From Cafeteria roenbergensis (Eukaryota > Sar > Bigyra > Bicosoecida > Cafeteriaceae): a stretch of 64,000 nucleotides of DNA. The notes beneath the pieces are model-generated. The model was not told where the DNA came from, did not search any database, and was given only the letters and a program-made list of their open reading frames with translations. Location of the stretch: positions 1-64,000 of the forward strand of contig VLTN01000079.1 of assembly GCA_008330645.1 (NCBI GenBank). The letters are read 5' to 3'. Positions 12,201 through 21,833 of the stretch are shown piece after piece. How positions within the stretch are numbered: position 1 is the stretch's first letter; the number at the start of each line of letters is the position of its first letter. The position numbers and the translations under genes were made by a program.

Positions 12201-13432
12201 GCCCACATGGACTGCATCCAGCGTCCGTGGCGACTGCCGCCTCAGGCGTTACACAAACCGGCGGAAAAGAAAGAGACAGCTCCAACACGCGCGCAGGGGC
12301 CAGCAGATGCAGGGGCTGGGCTGAATCGGCTCCATGCCATCCACGATGCTGGGCGATTCCTTCCCGCGACCCTGACGAGCCGCTTACCAGCATGGAGCGC
12401 TTGGGAGCCGGAGGTTCTGGCGGCGAACAGCCTGTGCCTGTACCCTTTCCCCTTGCGGGCCAGTACGAGCCTGCCCACACCCGCTCTTTCCGCGGGGGGC
12501 GAACTGCTTGCATTCGGGGCCTGTCTGGCCAGACGAGGAGGTGGGTTGCCGCTGCGCTGGCCGCTGTGGCCGATGAAGGCGACGCGTTGGATTGGGCAGG
12601 CTGGATCGTCCACGGCCAGCAGTCGCTTGGAGCGTCTCCCCGCCCCGCAGCAGGCGGCTCGCGGACCGCGGCTGCAATTGAAGCCCTCCGGGAAGCTGCA
12701 GCTGCTCACAGAGCCCGCACTCTGGCGGCCATGCGCGGCCAGGACGCCGACCGACACGTGTTTGGCATGCGCCGGCTGCTTGGGCAGGCCCTGTCCAGCC
12801 CGCGGGCTTCGGGCCTTGCTTGGCCGCGCGACCGCACGGTTCGCACAGCGCCGGGCATGCCGTGTCCAGCTGAGCCAGCAGGCATGCCGTGGCCGGTGCC
12901 GCCAGGGGACGCCAAGGCGTTGCTGACAAACTCGGAATCTCGCGCAGCACGGGACAGCTTGCATCCTGCACCCGCGCAGCTTCTCGATGCCGCTCAAGGG
13001 ACTGTAGCTGTCCCTCGGGCTGCAGCACTAACGCGTGCGGCGCTTGGGAAGCCTGCCGTTGAGCGGTCTGGCCGCTGGCGAATCTCAACCTCCAATCTGG
13101 GATCTCGCTTCATGGAAAACTGGGGCTGGGGTCAAGTCGTGCCCGACGGCGTCGGCGTTGCCTACTCGCTCCACGCGGGCCGCATCCAGCTCAGCGTTGT
13201 GGGTCGCTCGGCATCACCCCTGCTGCTGGACGGCGCCGGCGGCGGCGGCTCGCACGCGCAGTGGACCAAAGCCATGCGAACCCTTCGGCAAGCGTTCGAG
13301 GCGCAATGCGAAGCCGACCCCCCCTCGCTGGCCCAGGCGTTCGCTTTTGCCGTCCCCATCGCAGCCCGCCTCGCGGTGCGCCTGGCTGACGCAGCACCGA
13401 AAGCTTCGGCCCCCCGCGAGTCGAAGCTTTGA
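9233..13432 (+). CDS. Carnitine O-acyltransferase, peroxisomal (C-terminal SKL)
   Basis: Transfers acyl groups between CoA and carnitine. Family marks in order are the N-terminal LPRLPVPPLAQTL, the WLRQWW..AYLSFR block, the catalytic histidine in AEHSDVDG (codon 11399-11401, residue about 607), the TRSFRGGRT block near 12.48 kb, STSNL, and VVPDGVGVAY near 13.14 kb. Two exons are proposed, 9233-9294 and 9643-13432. Joining them rebuilds the conserved LPRLPVPP across the splice (donor GTGAGG, acceptor CCGCAG; 348-bp intron with a GT repeat). The protein ends in Ser-Lys-Leu, a type 1 peroxisomal targeting signal, and no mitochondrial presequence is evident. At about 1,283 residues it is roughly twice the usual 600-770. 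The extra length is Ala/Gly/Ser-rich insertions, for example around 10.8-11.8 kb. Acyl-chain preference cannot be told; the acetyl, octanoyl and palmitoyl subfamilies are all possible. Confidence 0.9.
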
Positions 13433-14488
13433 ACGAGGACGTTCAGTGCGGCCTTGCGGCGCCTCAACGTTTGCCGTGGAGCGCAACCCCTTTCGCGCCG
13501 CCCCCCCTTCCCCCACCCCCCCTGGGCTCGGCAAGGGCCTCGCCTCGCACCCGGCACGACGCAACTTGGCACCACGTGGCATCCGCACCAGTGGCTGCTC
13601 GGCGCGGCGGGATCACAGGCGCGCAATCGGGCCAAAAAAGGCGCGGTTTTCGTGCGGCAGTTGTCACCACCGACACCAGACCGGCTGAGCGACCACGCGA
13701 CTTGAGGCTCGCGCCGGGTGCGCGCCAAGCACGCGCCAGAGGCAAGCGAGGCACGAAACTTCCCGCTGCTGGCCGACTGGTGGCGCGGCAATTGCCCCCG
13801 CCGTCGCAGGGGCGCCGTGGGACGCGCGGCCCGCGATCGCGTGTCGGCGCTGCGAGAAGCTGCAGCAAAGTTGGGCGGACCGTATGCCGAGGGAGCGACC
13901 CTCCTGCCGCGCGCCTCCGGCACGCCCGTCGCAAAATGCCTCGCTTGTGGGCAGGGCCAAGGCAGCCCCCGCTCTCCAGGGCCGGGGCTGCCTTGGCCCC
14001 TAGCCAAGCATGCGAGCTAGGGTCCGAGATGCGCCGCGCGCGGGCGCTTGTCGCGACTGTCGCCAGGTCGACGTTGATTTGCCCTGCAGACAAAGCGGAC
14101 GGCAAGCGTGCCCACTCTCTCCCACGCGCCGGCGCCTCCGCCCGGGGCCAGAGCGTGAGCGCCGGTGGCTGCTCGACTTGCTGTCCTCCGTGCCACGGGG
14201 GCGGGCGCCGTTGCGTTGGCTGGCTCGCTGGCTGGCTGGCCGGGATCGAACCGTCCCGCTCAGCCTCAGCAACACCGAGTGCCCCTGCCAAAAACGCTGC
14301 TCTCTTGCTCGCGCTCGGCGAACTCCACCGGCCCGCCCCCCGCAGCTGCGACCAACTGGGCCAGGCCCTCTCTCTCGCTCTCGCTCTTGCTCGCGCGCTC
14401 TCTCTCTGTCTTGAGGGAGGCGGCCTCTCCCCCTTCCCCGCCGCTGTGGACTGCCGGGAGCGCTGCTGGTCCGCTGAAGCGGGCAACA
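13433..14488. other. Intergenic region with CT-rich tract
   Basis: About 1.06 kb between the acyltransferase stop and the zinc-finger start, with no supported gene. It contains CTGG repeats near 14217-14240 and a CT-rich microsatellite at about 14366-14415, some 75-120 bp upstream of the next start codon, where a pyrimidine-rich leader or promoter is plausible. Confidence 0.4.
14366..14415 (+). repeat. CT-rich microsatellite upstream of zinc-finger gene
   Basis: Imperfect run of CTCTCT and CTCG units, about 50 bp, ending some 75 bp before the ATG at 14489. Simple-sequence tract, possibly in the 5' leader. Confidence 0.7.
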
Positions 14489-17400
14489 ATGGCGGCTCCT
14501 GCTTCCCGCCTCTCGACGCGGACTGTCTCGCGTTCTGATCGGCGCAGCGACCACTCGCCAGCCCCTGGCCCCGGGGACGACCCGGCGTCCACGTTTGCAG
14601 CGCCTCGCAAGACTGAGGACGGGGCCGCGGACCGCGCGGGCGCCCGGGGCACCGGAGGTGCAGGGATGCGGCTCGTGCGCGGCGGCACCCTGAGCGCAAG
14701 CTCGCCCACGTCACCTGCCAGTTCGGGCATGCGCGCAAGGGCCTGTGCGCCCGCGCCCGCGCCTGCGGTCCCGCACGCGGAGCGCTTCCTGGCTCGCGCC
14801 ACCAAGGGCAGCATGTCGCCAGCGAAGGGACCGCCTGGCGACGAGCCGGCGCCGGGAAGCGCCCACCGGGGACAAGCCGCGCCGGTCGCGTCGGGCCATT
14901 CCCGGAGAACCGCTGCAGATGCCCCCGCGACGCCGGGGCTCGCGCTCGCCGGCGCTGGCAACCACAGCGATCGGCAGCCAGAGGACGCGCGAGCCTCGGC
15001 GCGGGCGGGCAGCGCTGGAGGCGGCACGCAAGCCGGGGCGCTGGCGCCCGGCGGCAAGGAACCTTGGCAGTGCGGCCATTCTGCCAAGCCGCCCACCCCG
15101 CTGCCTCCGACCACGAAGCCGCAACGGCACCCACGCCAGCCGCCGGGCCATACCGGGCCGCCAACCTGGGGCGGGGAGCGGCCGGTGTCGCACGGGGGGC
15201 TGCAGCTCGCAGCTCCCCTCCCCTCTCGCTCAGACACGCGCGAGACCGGCTTGCCGGCGACAAGCGTCGGACTCCATCACCAGGCGCCGTTCCCGTTGCC
15301 TGTTCCAGAGCCTCTTGCCGAAGGCATCGACCACGAGCGCGAAGCAACAGCTTTGCGGCACCCGTTGGACCGCCAGGCGGGCCGTGCCCAAGCACCTGGG
15401 GAGGTGCAAGGGATGCCGACGACGCTGGCGGCGCCGCCGCGCGGTGGGGCGCAGTCGGTCGGAAAGCGCACCGCAGGCGAGCCCAGCTGCTCCACCAGTC
15501 TGGCTCCTCCGGGGACGCTGCCTCGCTGGTCTGTCACACCTGCCGCGTCGTCCGGCCGCAGTGCGACCCTTGACGCTCGCCGCTCGGTCCCGGCACATCC
15601 CGAGGCCATGTCCCGTCCAGGCGTGGCCATCCGTATTCCGCAAGCTCTCGAGGCGGGAGCTGACATGCGGTCCGTTGCCTCGGGCACGCACCGCCCCGGC
15701 CACACGCGCTTCGGCAGCGCCCAGGGTCCGGGCGGCAATGGCCAGAGCTCCAGCGCGACCGACGCGAGCGGCCACGCGCTGTCCCCGCCCGCGCGTGCAT
15801 GCCTGCCGACGCCAGCGCTGCGAGACGGCGCCAGGCATCAAGCGGCTTTCACTGCCTCAGACGAGCGCGTGCCGTCGGCTTCGATTCTCAGCCGCCCGTG
15901 CCCCGAGAGCGGGAGCGTGCTGGACTTGGATTCGGCTGGCCCGTTTCGCTGCGGATGGTCTGCTTCCGCCAACTTGGCAAACCCGGGCTCGCTTGAGACG
16001 CCGTTCGGCCAAGCGGCCTGCGAGCTTGCGGCTCGCGATGCTGACGTCGGTGATCAGGCGCCGCACAAAGGCAAGCCGCAGTTCCCTCCCCTTGGGCCAG
16101 GAAGCGAGGGCAAGTTTTGCGGGTTCGTGGCACGCACTTTCGCCGAGCTTGAGCAGCACCGGCTTGAGGCCCATGGTTTCCCGGGCGCTTCGGGACCAAC
16201 ATGTCCGGTGTGCCTTCGGAGAACGGGCTCGGCCTCGCAGCTGCTCAGGCATGCTCGTGCCTGCCACATGCTGCAGCGCAGGTGGGCGTGCAGCGAATGC
16301 GGGCGGGCGTTTGCCACGGCATCGAACCGCAACGCGCACGTTCGCACGGTGCACAAGCGGGCGCGGCCTTTCTCTTGCCCCGTCTGCAACAAGGCGCTCA
16401 GCCGGCGCACCCACCTCCGGGTGCATTGCAAGAAGCTTCACATGCTAGACATCGACGACGCAGGGAGCATGCGGCCCATCCTGGCGCGGGCAAGGCGAGC
16501 CGAAACCTCAGGCAGTTCTCCATGGCTGGGCGACGAGGTTGAGAGCGGATGGCCGCCTGAGCACACGCATCAAGACGCCTCGCCGCGAAGACGAGACGGG
16601 GCACCGAATGCTATGGCCGGAGCGCAAGGTCCTGCCTCGGGGCCTGGCATGCTGCAGGCGCTTAGCGAGGCAACAGCGCGGCACTTGCTCCCCTCTGTGG
16701 TCCAAGCAGCGCCGCGCGGCGCGGCCCGTCTGGATCCGAGCCATGCAACGGGTCAAGCCCATCCTGCGACTCGCACAGCTGCCCCTGTGGACTCCAGTTC
16801 CGCCGAGGGCTGGATGGCGGCCGAGGCGCAGAGCAGCTGGCCTGCCTCGGGGGGCGCGATGAGTGCTCCTGCTGGTCGGCCGTTGGAGGCGCGCGCCGCC
16901 GCCGGGTCCGCAACCTCGACGCTCCCAGAGCACCCTAGCGGCAGCACGCCTCGTGCCGAGCACGGCAGCGCAGGCAACCTTGCGTCGAGGTGGCCGGGGG
17001 CGTCAGCCTCCCTTGATCTTGGCCATCCCGGCACTGCGGCTTCCGGCCTGCAGCCGGACGATGCCCTCCACGGCATGCCAGGATCTGCGGTGCCAACACC
17101 AGGCGTGTCACCAGTCGGGCACAGCCCGTCGCCTCAGGACTCCTTCTCTGGCCAACAACAACAACAACAACAACAACCCGACACGCAACGCGGTGAAGCA
17201 GCCGACACCCGCGCGGACCTGTCGACGGCGGCACCGCCGAACGACTGGGCTCGGTACCCGCGCTGTCAGCAACCGCCCCAGCAAGAGCGGCCGCGCCAGG
17301 AGCTGGCACAGGACTGCCGATCGTCATCCGAGTCCCCGAGCGCTGCCCGGGCTGCGCAGGAAGCCGCCACACAGGCCGCAATCCGCGCTGCTCAGGCCAT

Positions 17401-18502
17401 GCGCGCTTCCCGCGGCATGGCCGAAGCTGAGCGCGCGGCTCACGTGTTCGTCCGGCCACACCACCCCTCGCCGCAGCCGGCACTGCCGGCATGGATGCCG
17501 CCACAGTGGGCCACGGAGGCGCCCCGGGACGTGGCTCTCATGCTCGCCGGCCAGCCACCGGTTGCGGGCACCATGGCTCCGCCGCCTGGGTTCGGCGGCG
17601 TGCCCCTGCAGCACACTCAAGGGCACGGCGCAAACCTGTTCACGACGGCTCACGGCCCGCACTGGGGTTGGCCCCCCCGGCCGGGGGGGTCCGGAGCAAG
17701 CGTGACTGGCACTGCAGGCTCCGCTGGACCGAGCTGTGTCGACCACGGAGCCGCCTCCGCAGGCCCCCCTCGGGGCATCGGCGATACCGCCAGCTGCAGC
17801 AGTGGCTCCGCGGTCCCTTCCTCCAGCGCGGCCGGCTGGTCGCCGAGCTCGTCGGCTGCCACAGCAAGCCAATTCGTGTCCGCCTCCGTGGCAGCAGTTT
17901 CGGGAGTGTCAATGCCAAGCCCGTCGCCGCCGCCGCCCTGCTCGGGCGCGTGGTCACAGGGCGAGCCCACCCCCGGTGGCTCCGAGAGCTACGCTTCCTT
18001 GGAGCGCGCGTGCACCTGGCAATACAACGCAATGGCGGCAGCAGCAGCAGCAGCAGCTGGCCAACGACACGCTGCCTCTGCGGCAAGCAGCATGGCAATG
18101 CTCAGGCTCATGGGTTGCGCGGCAGCATACCCCGGGCCGATGCCATACGCGAGCAAGCAGGCAGGCCCAGTCGGAATGTGGGACCCGACCTACAGACGCG
18201 AACCAGGGCCATGGAGCCCGCAGGCGCCGGCTCCGTCGCTTGTCTGGCCCGGCTCTGCGATGTATGTGCCCAACAGCTGGCACTGGCAGGCCGCCAGATC
18301 CGCTTCCCAACCGCACGGCTGGCAGCAACAGTCGCAAGTGCGTCTCCGCGTGGCGGGCGACTCGGGAACTTTCCCCGGCCCCAGTCCTTGCGGGGCGCAC
18401 AGCGTCAGGCCTCCCAGCCTTGGCGTGTACGACGCCGCTGCACCAGCGGCTGCAAGCGGTGGGCAAGCCCCGGTGCCGGGGGAGTCCAACTGCGAGGCGT
18501 GA
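14489..18502 (+). CDS. C2H2 zinc-finger protein, paralogue 1
   Basis: Probable nuclear DNA-binding regulator of 1,337 residues. Three C2H2 fingers lie at about residues 572-652 (16202-16443): CPVC...H...H, CSEC...NRNAHV..VH, then CPVC...HLR.H...H. The second and third are joined by a KRARPF linker. A fourth finger-like segment just upstream (FCGFVARTF...HRLEAH) keeps only one of its two cysteines. The rest is low-complexity Ala/Pro/Ser/Gly sequence with a poly-Gln run near 17155. The first in-frame ATG in good context (AACAATGGCG) is 14489; the open frame extends 324 bp upstream without an ATG. The finger block closely matches that of the gene ending at 23772, so the two are paralogues. Target genes are unknown. 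Confidence 0.85.
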   Translation: MAAPASRLSTRTVSRSDRRSDHSPAPGPGDDPASTFAAPRKTEDGAADRAGARGTGGAGMRLVRGGTLSASSPTSPASSGMRARACAPAPAPAVPHAERFLARATKGSMSPAKGPPGDEPAPGSAHRGQAAPVASGHSRRTAADAPATPGLALAGAGNHSDRQPEDARASARAGSAGGGTQAGALAPGGKEPWQCGHSAKPPTPLPPTTKPQRHPRQPPGHTGPPTWGGERPVSHGGLQLAAPLPSRSDTRETGLPATSVGLHHQAPFPLPVPEPLAEGIDHEREATALRHPLDRQAGRAQAPGEVQGMPTTLAAPPRGGAQSVGKRTAGEPSCSTSLAPPGTLPRWSVTPAASSGRSATLDARRSVPAHPEAMSRPGVAIRIPQALEAGADMRSVASGTHRPGHTRFGSAQGPGGNGQSSSATDASGHALSPPARACLPTPALRDGARHQAAFTASDERVPSASILSRPCPESGSVLDLDSAGPFRCGWSASANLANPGSLETPFGQAACELAARDADVGDQAPHKGKPQFPPLGPGSEGKFCGFVARTFAELEQHRLEAHGFPGASGPTCPVCLRRTGSASQLLRHARACHMLQRRWACSECGRAFATASNRNAHVRTVHKRARPFSCPVCNKALSRRTHLRVHCKKLHMLDIDDAGSMRPILARARRAETSGSSPWLGDEVESGWPPEHTHQDASPRRRDGAPNAMAGAQGPASGPGMLQALSEATARHLLPSVVQAAPRGAARLDPSHATGQAHPATRTAAPVDSSSAEGWMAAEAQSSWPASGGAMSAPAGRPLEARAAAGSATSTLPEHPSGSTPRAEHGSAGNLASRWPGASASLDLGHPGTAASGLQPDDALHGMPGSAVPTPGVSPVGHSPSPQDSFSGQQQQQQQQPDTQRGEAADTRADLSTAAPPNDWARYPRCQQPPQQERPRQELAQDCRSSSESPSAARAAQEAATQAAIRAAQAMRASRGMAEAERAAHVFVRPHHPSPQPALPAWMPPQWATEAPRDVALMLAGQPPVAGTMAPPPGFGGVPLQHTQGHGANLFTTAHGPHWGWPPRPGGSGASVTGTAGSAGPSCVDHGAASAGPPRGIGDTASCSSGSAVPSSSAAGWSPSSSAATASQFVSASVAAVSGVSMPSPSPPPPCSGAWSQGEPTPGGSESYASLERACTWQYNAMAAAAAAAAGQRHAASAASSMAMLRLMGCAAAYPGPMPYASKQAGPVGMWDPTYRREPGPWSPQAPAPSLVWPGSAMYVPNSWHWQAARSASQPHGWQQQSQVRLRVAGDSGTFPGPSPCGAHSVRPPSLGVYDAAAPAAASGGQAPVPGESNCEA

Positions 18503-19106
18503 ATCGCTGACCGGGTCTTCGAGTGCGTTCCCGCTTCGTTCCCTTTGCTGCCCTGCTCATTTGGTGGTTAACCGTCGTCGGCTCACGCCCCTGCTTATCC
18601 GGGTTGCGGCCGCCGTCGACGAGGAGAAAGTCTTGTTTCATGCCTGGAATTGCTCGTGCCACCGCTTTGCGGCTCTCGCTCTCCGACCACCATCACTGCG
18701 TCACCGCGTTTGATATGCCTGCCTGGTGCAGACTGTGCGCTTGCGCGTGCCCTCAGCCAAGGTTGTCTGTGCCAAGAACCGGCTTTCAACATGCCTTGCC
18801 GCGGAGTCATTTGCACACGCGGGTGGGCCTCATTCGGGGGAGGCGCGAACGCGGGGCAGCATACCGGCTTCGGGCAGATGCTTGGCAGCAGCATGCGCGC
18901 GTGCAGGCCATTCACACGCAAAGCGCACGATCTCGGCACGCTCGAGCTGAACTCGCAGCGTCTGCTCGAGGTGCGCGTTCTGCGTCGACAAAAAATGAGG
19001 GACTGCCCCCTGCCTTCTACTCGACCTGCACGCCGCCGTCACCCACAGGTCGAGGGCAGAAGCCCGCGCAATGTCAGTAGGCAATTCTTCCACCACCTCA
19101 GCGGCT
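18503..19106. other. Convergent intergenic region
   Basis: About 0.6 kb between the 3' ends of zinc-finger gene 1 (+) and the DUF1475 gene (-). No coding signal or repeat was recognised; it presumably holds both 3' untranslated regions. Confidence 0.4.
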
Positions 19107-19532
19107 CTAGTCGGAAAATGCGCCGCGAGGTGGCTCCGAGTCGCTGCCAGATCTGGCGGCCCCTGCGAGCGGGGCTGGCGCGTGCGCGGACGGAGTGATC
19201 CAGGCCCACTGGAAATTCCCCGCACCCCTGGATATCAGCTGCTTGAGCGCCCACGCCCACGCCGCAGGGGAGCCGAGCAAACACACTGCCACCACCCAGC
19301 CCGCGCCGGCCGCAGCGTGCTCCTCGACGGCGATGATGACCACCGCAAGCAAGGCAACAATGCCGTAAAAGTCCACCAGTGTGGCGACCATCCAGGGCGT
19401 GAGCAGCTCGGCGCGAAAGGGCGAGCCGTCTGTGGCGCAGGTGTACACGATGACTGCCCCCGTTGCGACGAGCATGGCGAGCGCCGCGAGGCGCCACGCC
19501 AGCGCGCAAGCCGCAGAGAGTCGAGGGGACAT
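19107..19532 (-). CDS. DUF1475-family small membrane protein
   Basis: Protein of 141 residues with three hydrophobic segments: about residues 11-33, 42-68 and 72-95. Between the first two is the block TDGSPFRAELLTPWMVATL followed by VDFY, which I recognise as the signature of DUF1475, found in plants and some bacteria and of unknown function. It probably sits in an internal or plasma membrane. The start at 19532 (MSPRLS) places the first membrane span near the N terminus. The frame stays open far upstream, but that extension looks like leader rather than protein. A CRE palindrome lies 69-76 bp upstream of the start. The family call rests on recognition of the motif, not on an alignment. Confidence 0.75.
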   Translation of the reverse strand: MSPRLSAACALAWRLAALAMLVATGAVIVYTCATDGSPFRAELLTPWMVATLVDFYGIVALLAVVIIAVEEHAAAGAGWVVAVCLLGSPAAWAWALKQLISRGAGNFQWAWITPSAHAPAPLAGAARSGSDSEPPRGAFSD

Positions 19533-21833
19533 TGCCCTGGCGCCCTTGCTTCGCGCCGGAGGTGCTCCGCGGGGGGCCGCGCAGGGCGGGCGGTCGGCAG
19601 TGACGTCACGCGATGCGCTGCCGGAGTTCGGCCGGACAGAGCCGCGCTCGCGACTCGGCAACAGCTCCGGCCGCGCGCGCCGCGGCCCGGGCCAGGACCC
19701 CGATGCCCCCCAGCCCGCGGTGTTTTTCCTTGCTGCGGGCGCTCGTGCGCCGCATCCCGGGTGCGAAGTGCTCTCGCTGGCGAGCGGCTCCCCATGGCCC
19801 GCGCAAACAAGCTCCCGATTGCAGGCGGCAGTAGAGGGAGCTGCTATCCACGCAACAGTGTCCGCTCCGGCTTGGGCCGCGAGATTCTGGACGCAGCTCA
19901 TGCAGCGGGAGGTGTGCCTGCGCGCACGGAGAGAGGGGCAGGGAGGGGAGCCCTTCGCTGCTGCAGGACGACAGGCGGCAAGCAGCTTGAGCAACTGATG
20001 GCGTGGCAGCGGGCAACGCGCACGGGTCAAGGACGGCGTGCAGCGCGGACGTGGCGCGGTTGTGATCGAGTCGGAGCACGGGGAGGCTCGTCGCATCCCC
20101 GGCAGCGCGGCGTCGGGCGCGTCCCTCGGTCAGCGCCGGGCGGGAGGCGGTCAAGGCTGGCGCAACCGCGGTTCCTTTGCCCGTGCTCTCCGCGATCCCT
20201 AGTGCCGCGTCTCACACGCTCGCAAATTGGCATGCCGGGTGTGTATGACTCCCCCGGGTCGGGGAGTCGGGAGGTCTGAAGCGGGGATGCAGAGAACGGG
20301 GGCTTGCCGGCTGCGGCCAGGCCAAGAGTCAGCTCGGGGCCGGCAAACCGGCCATTGGATACCGAGAGCCGCCCCCGCGGGTGGTCACGGCTCGGCAATC
20401 AAAGCTCCAGCGGCGGGCTTGTGGCGCTGTGCGAAGCCGCCCGGGCCCGCTGGCTAGAGTTTGGCGCGGGCGCAAATAACCGAATCGCCGCTGGAAGGCG
20501 GGAGTTGGTCGCCGAGCCTTGCAAGCGGTGCTGCTTCCGGGCAGCGTCCGCTCTGGCAGCTCCAGCCAAGGGCAGCGATGCTCCGCTTGCGACGCCGCCA
20601 GGCTCGCGGTCGGCCAAGTTGGGCAGGGGCTGCCGCGCTCATTGCTTCCGATGGGCAGGGCGCGCGAAAGAGCTGGTGAAGGCGCCCGCATCGCGGCAGC
20701 ATCGCGAGTTGCCTTGCGTTGTGGTGGCCCCTCCAGCCGGCCCTCGCCATCTCGGGACCGCGGCATGGCCGCACGCCTCGGCGCGGTACATGCAACATGC
20801 AGCCCGTTGGCTGGGGGAGTCGGCTGCCGCCCGCGCCGAGCCCGCGGCGGGCGGAGGGAACCGCTGGCCAGCGGCGCAGCGAGAAAGTCTGTTAGATCAC
20901 GAGCCGCGGCCGAGTCTCGCGGGCGGCGCGCGGCCCGGGCTCGACCCCCGCGGAGGGTGGCCCCGCGTGCGGCTTCCTGGCCCCTGGTTGGCTCGGGGAG
21001 CGCACTGGGAGTCGGCAGGCCACGGCCGTCCGCTTCGACGCGTCGCCAACACATCCGTGGGCCTTGGTTCCGCGGAATTCGCCCGCAACGCCGAACAGGG
21101 TGCGAGCGGTGAGAGAGCTCGCCGTCGCCCCTCGGCTCGCGGCAGTCCGAAAGCTCGGCCACCAGGCTGCTTGGGCGCGCGAGCTGGGGCGCTGAAGCTT
21201 CGGACGGGGCTTGGCGGGGGGGCCTCTGGGCTCAGCTGGGGGCGAGAACACGCTGCCGTGTCGCCGGCGCAACAGAAGCGACACTCGGCGCAGTCGCTCT
21301 CCGGGCTGGGCGGGCCCGCGAAGCGGCTCGGGCTGCGAGGCTCGGCCTTCTGGAGGCGCGCGCGCACTCACGATGGGCGGAGCGGGGGTGCGCAGCCGGT
21401 TCTGCGAGGCGCGGGGCAGGCGGCAGCCTGGGCCCGCTTTTCCAGGGCTGCTGGTGGACTCAAGCCGAGTGCGCGGTCCCCGGCCGTTTCCCCGCGCGAC
21501 GTACCGCTGCGAGCACGCGCCGCGACTGCCCGGCCGCGCCCCCCGAGAGCCACGGAATGGGCCCCGTATGCGCGCATGGCCGAGGACGGCCGGGGGCCTC
21601 GCGCGCGGCCGGCGGGCCGGGCCCGCGGCGCGCTGCCGCAGATCTGGATTGGGGTTGCTCGTCCGGCTTTGCCCTGGCACGGTGGACGATCTGGCCTGGC
21701 GAAGCCGCGCCCATCGCCTCGGCGGCACTCCGCCGCAGCGAACCTGGAGGCCCGTCCCTCCGCCCCGGCCTCGTCCGAGCACTGCAACGAGCTGCGGGAT
21801 CCCCCGCGGCGCGGCCCTCCCTTCGCGCTTCCC
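19533..21833. other. Long upstream region between DUF1475 gene and zinc-finger gene 2
   Basis: About 2.3 kb between divergent genes. A plus-strand frame is open across almost all of 20304-21833, in frame with zinc-finger gene 2, but it has few methionines, no recognisable motif and Arg-rich composition like chance frames here. In-frame ATGs at about 20790, 21576 and 21834 are possible starts. The proximal left part probably holds the DUF1475 promoter. Confidence 0.35.
19601..19608. promoter_or_regulatory. CRE palindrome upstream of DUF1475 gene
   Basis: Perfect TGACGTCA, the binding site of CREB/ATF-type bZIP factors, 69-76 bp upstream of the start codon at 19532 on the minus strand. The position fits a proximal promoter element. 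Function is inferred from the motif only. Confidence 0.45.

Noticed and set aside
14225-14265. tRNA T-arm-like string GGTTCGATCCC on the minus strand
   Set aside because: The flanking stems do not pair and no acceptor or anticodon arm can be drawn.
13464-15395. 643-residue minus-strand open frame
   Set aside because: Arg/Ala/Pro-rich with no motif and overlapping the well-supported zinc-finger gene; a chance frame of GC-rich sequence.
20304-21833. Upstream extension of zinc-finger gene 2
   Set aside because: Starts at a TTG, has almost no methionine and no ordered blocks; kept only as a possible leader or alternative N terminus.
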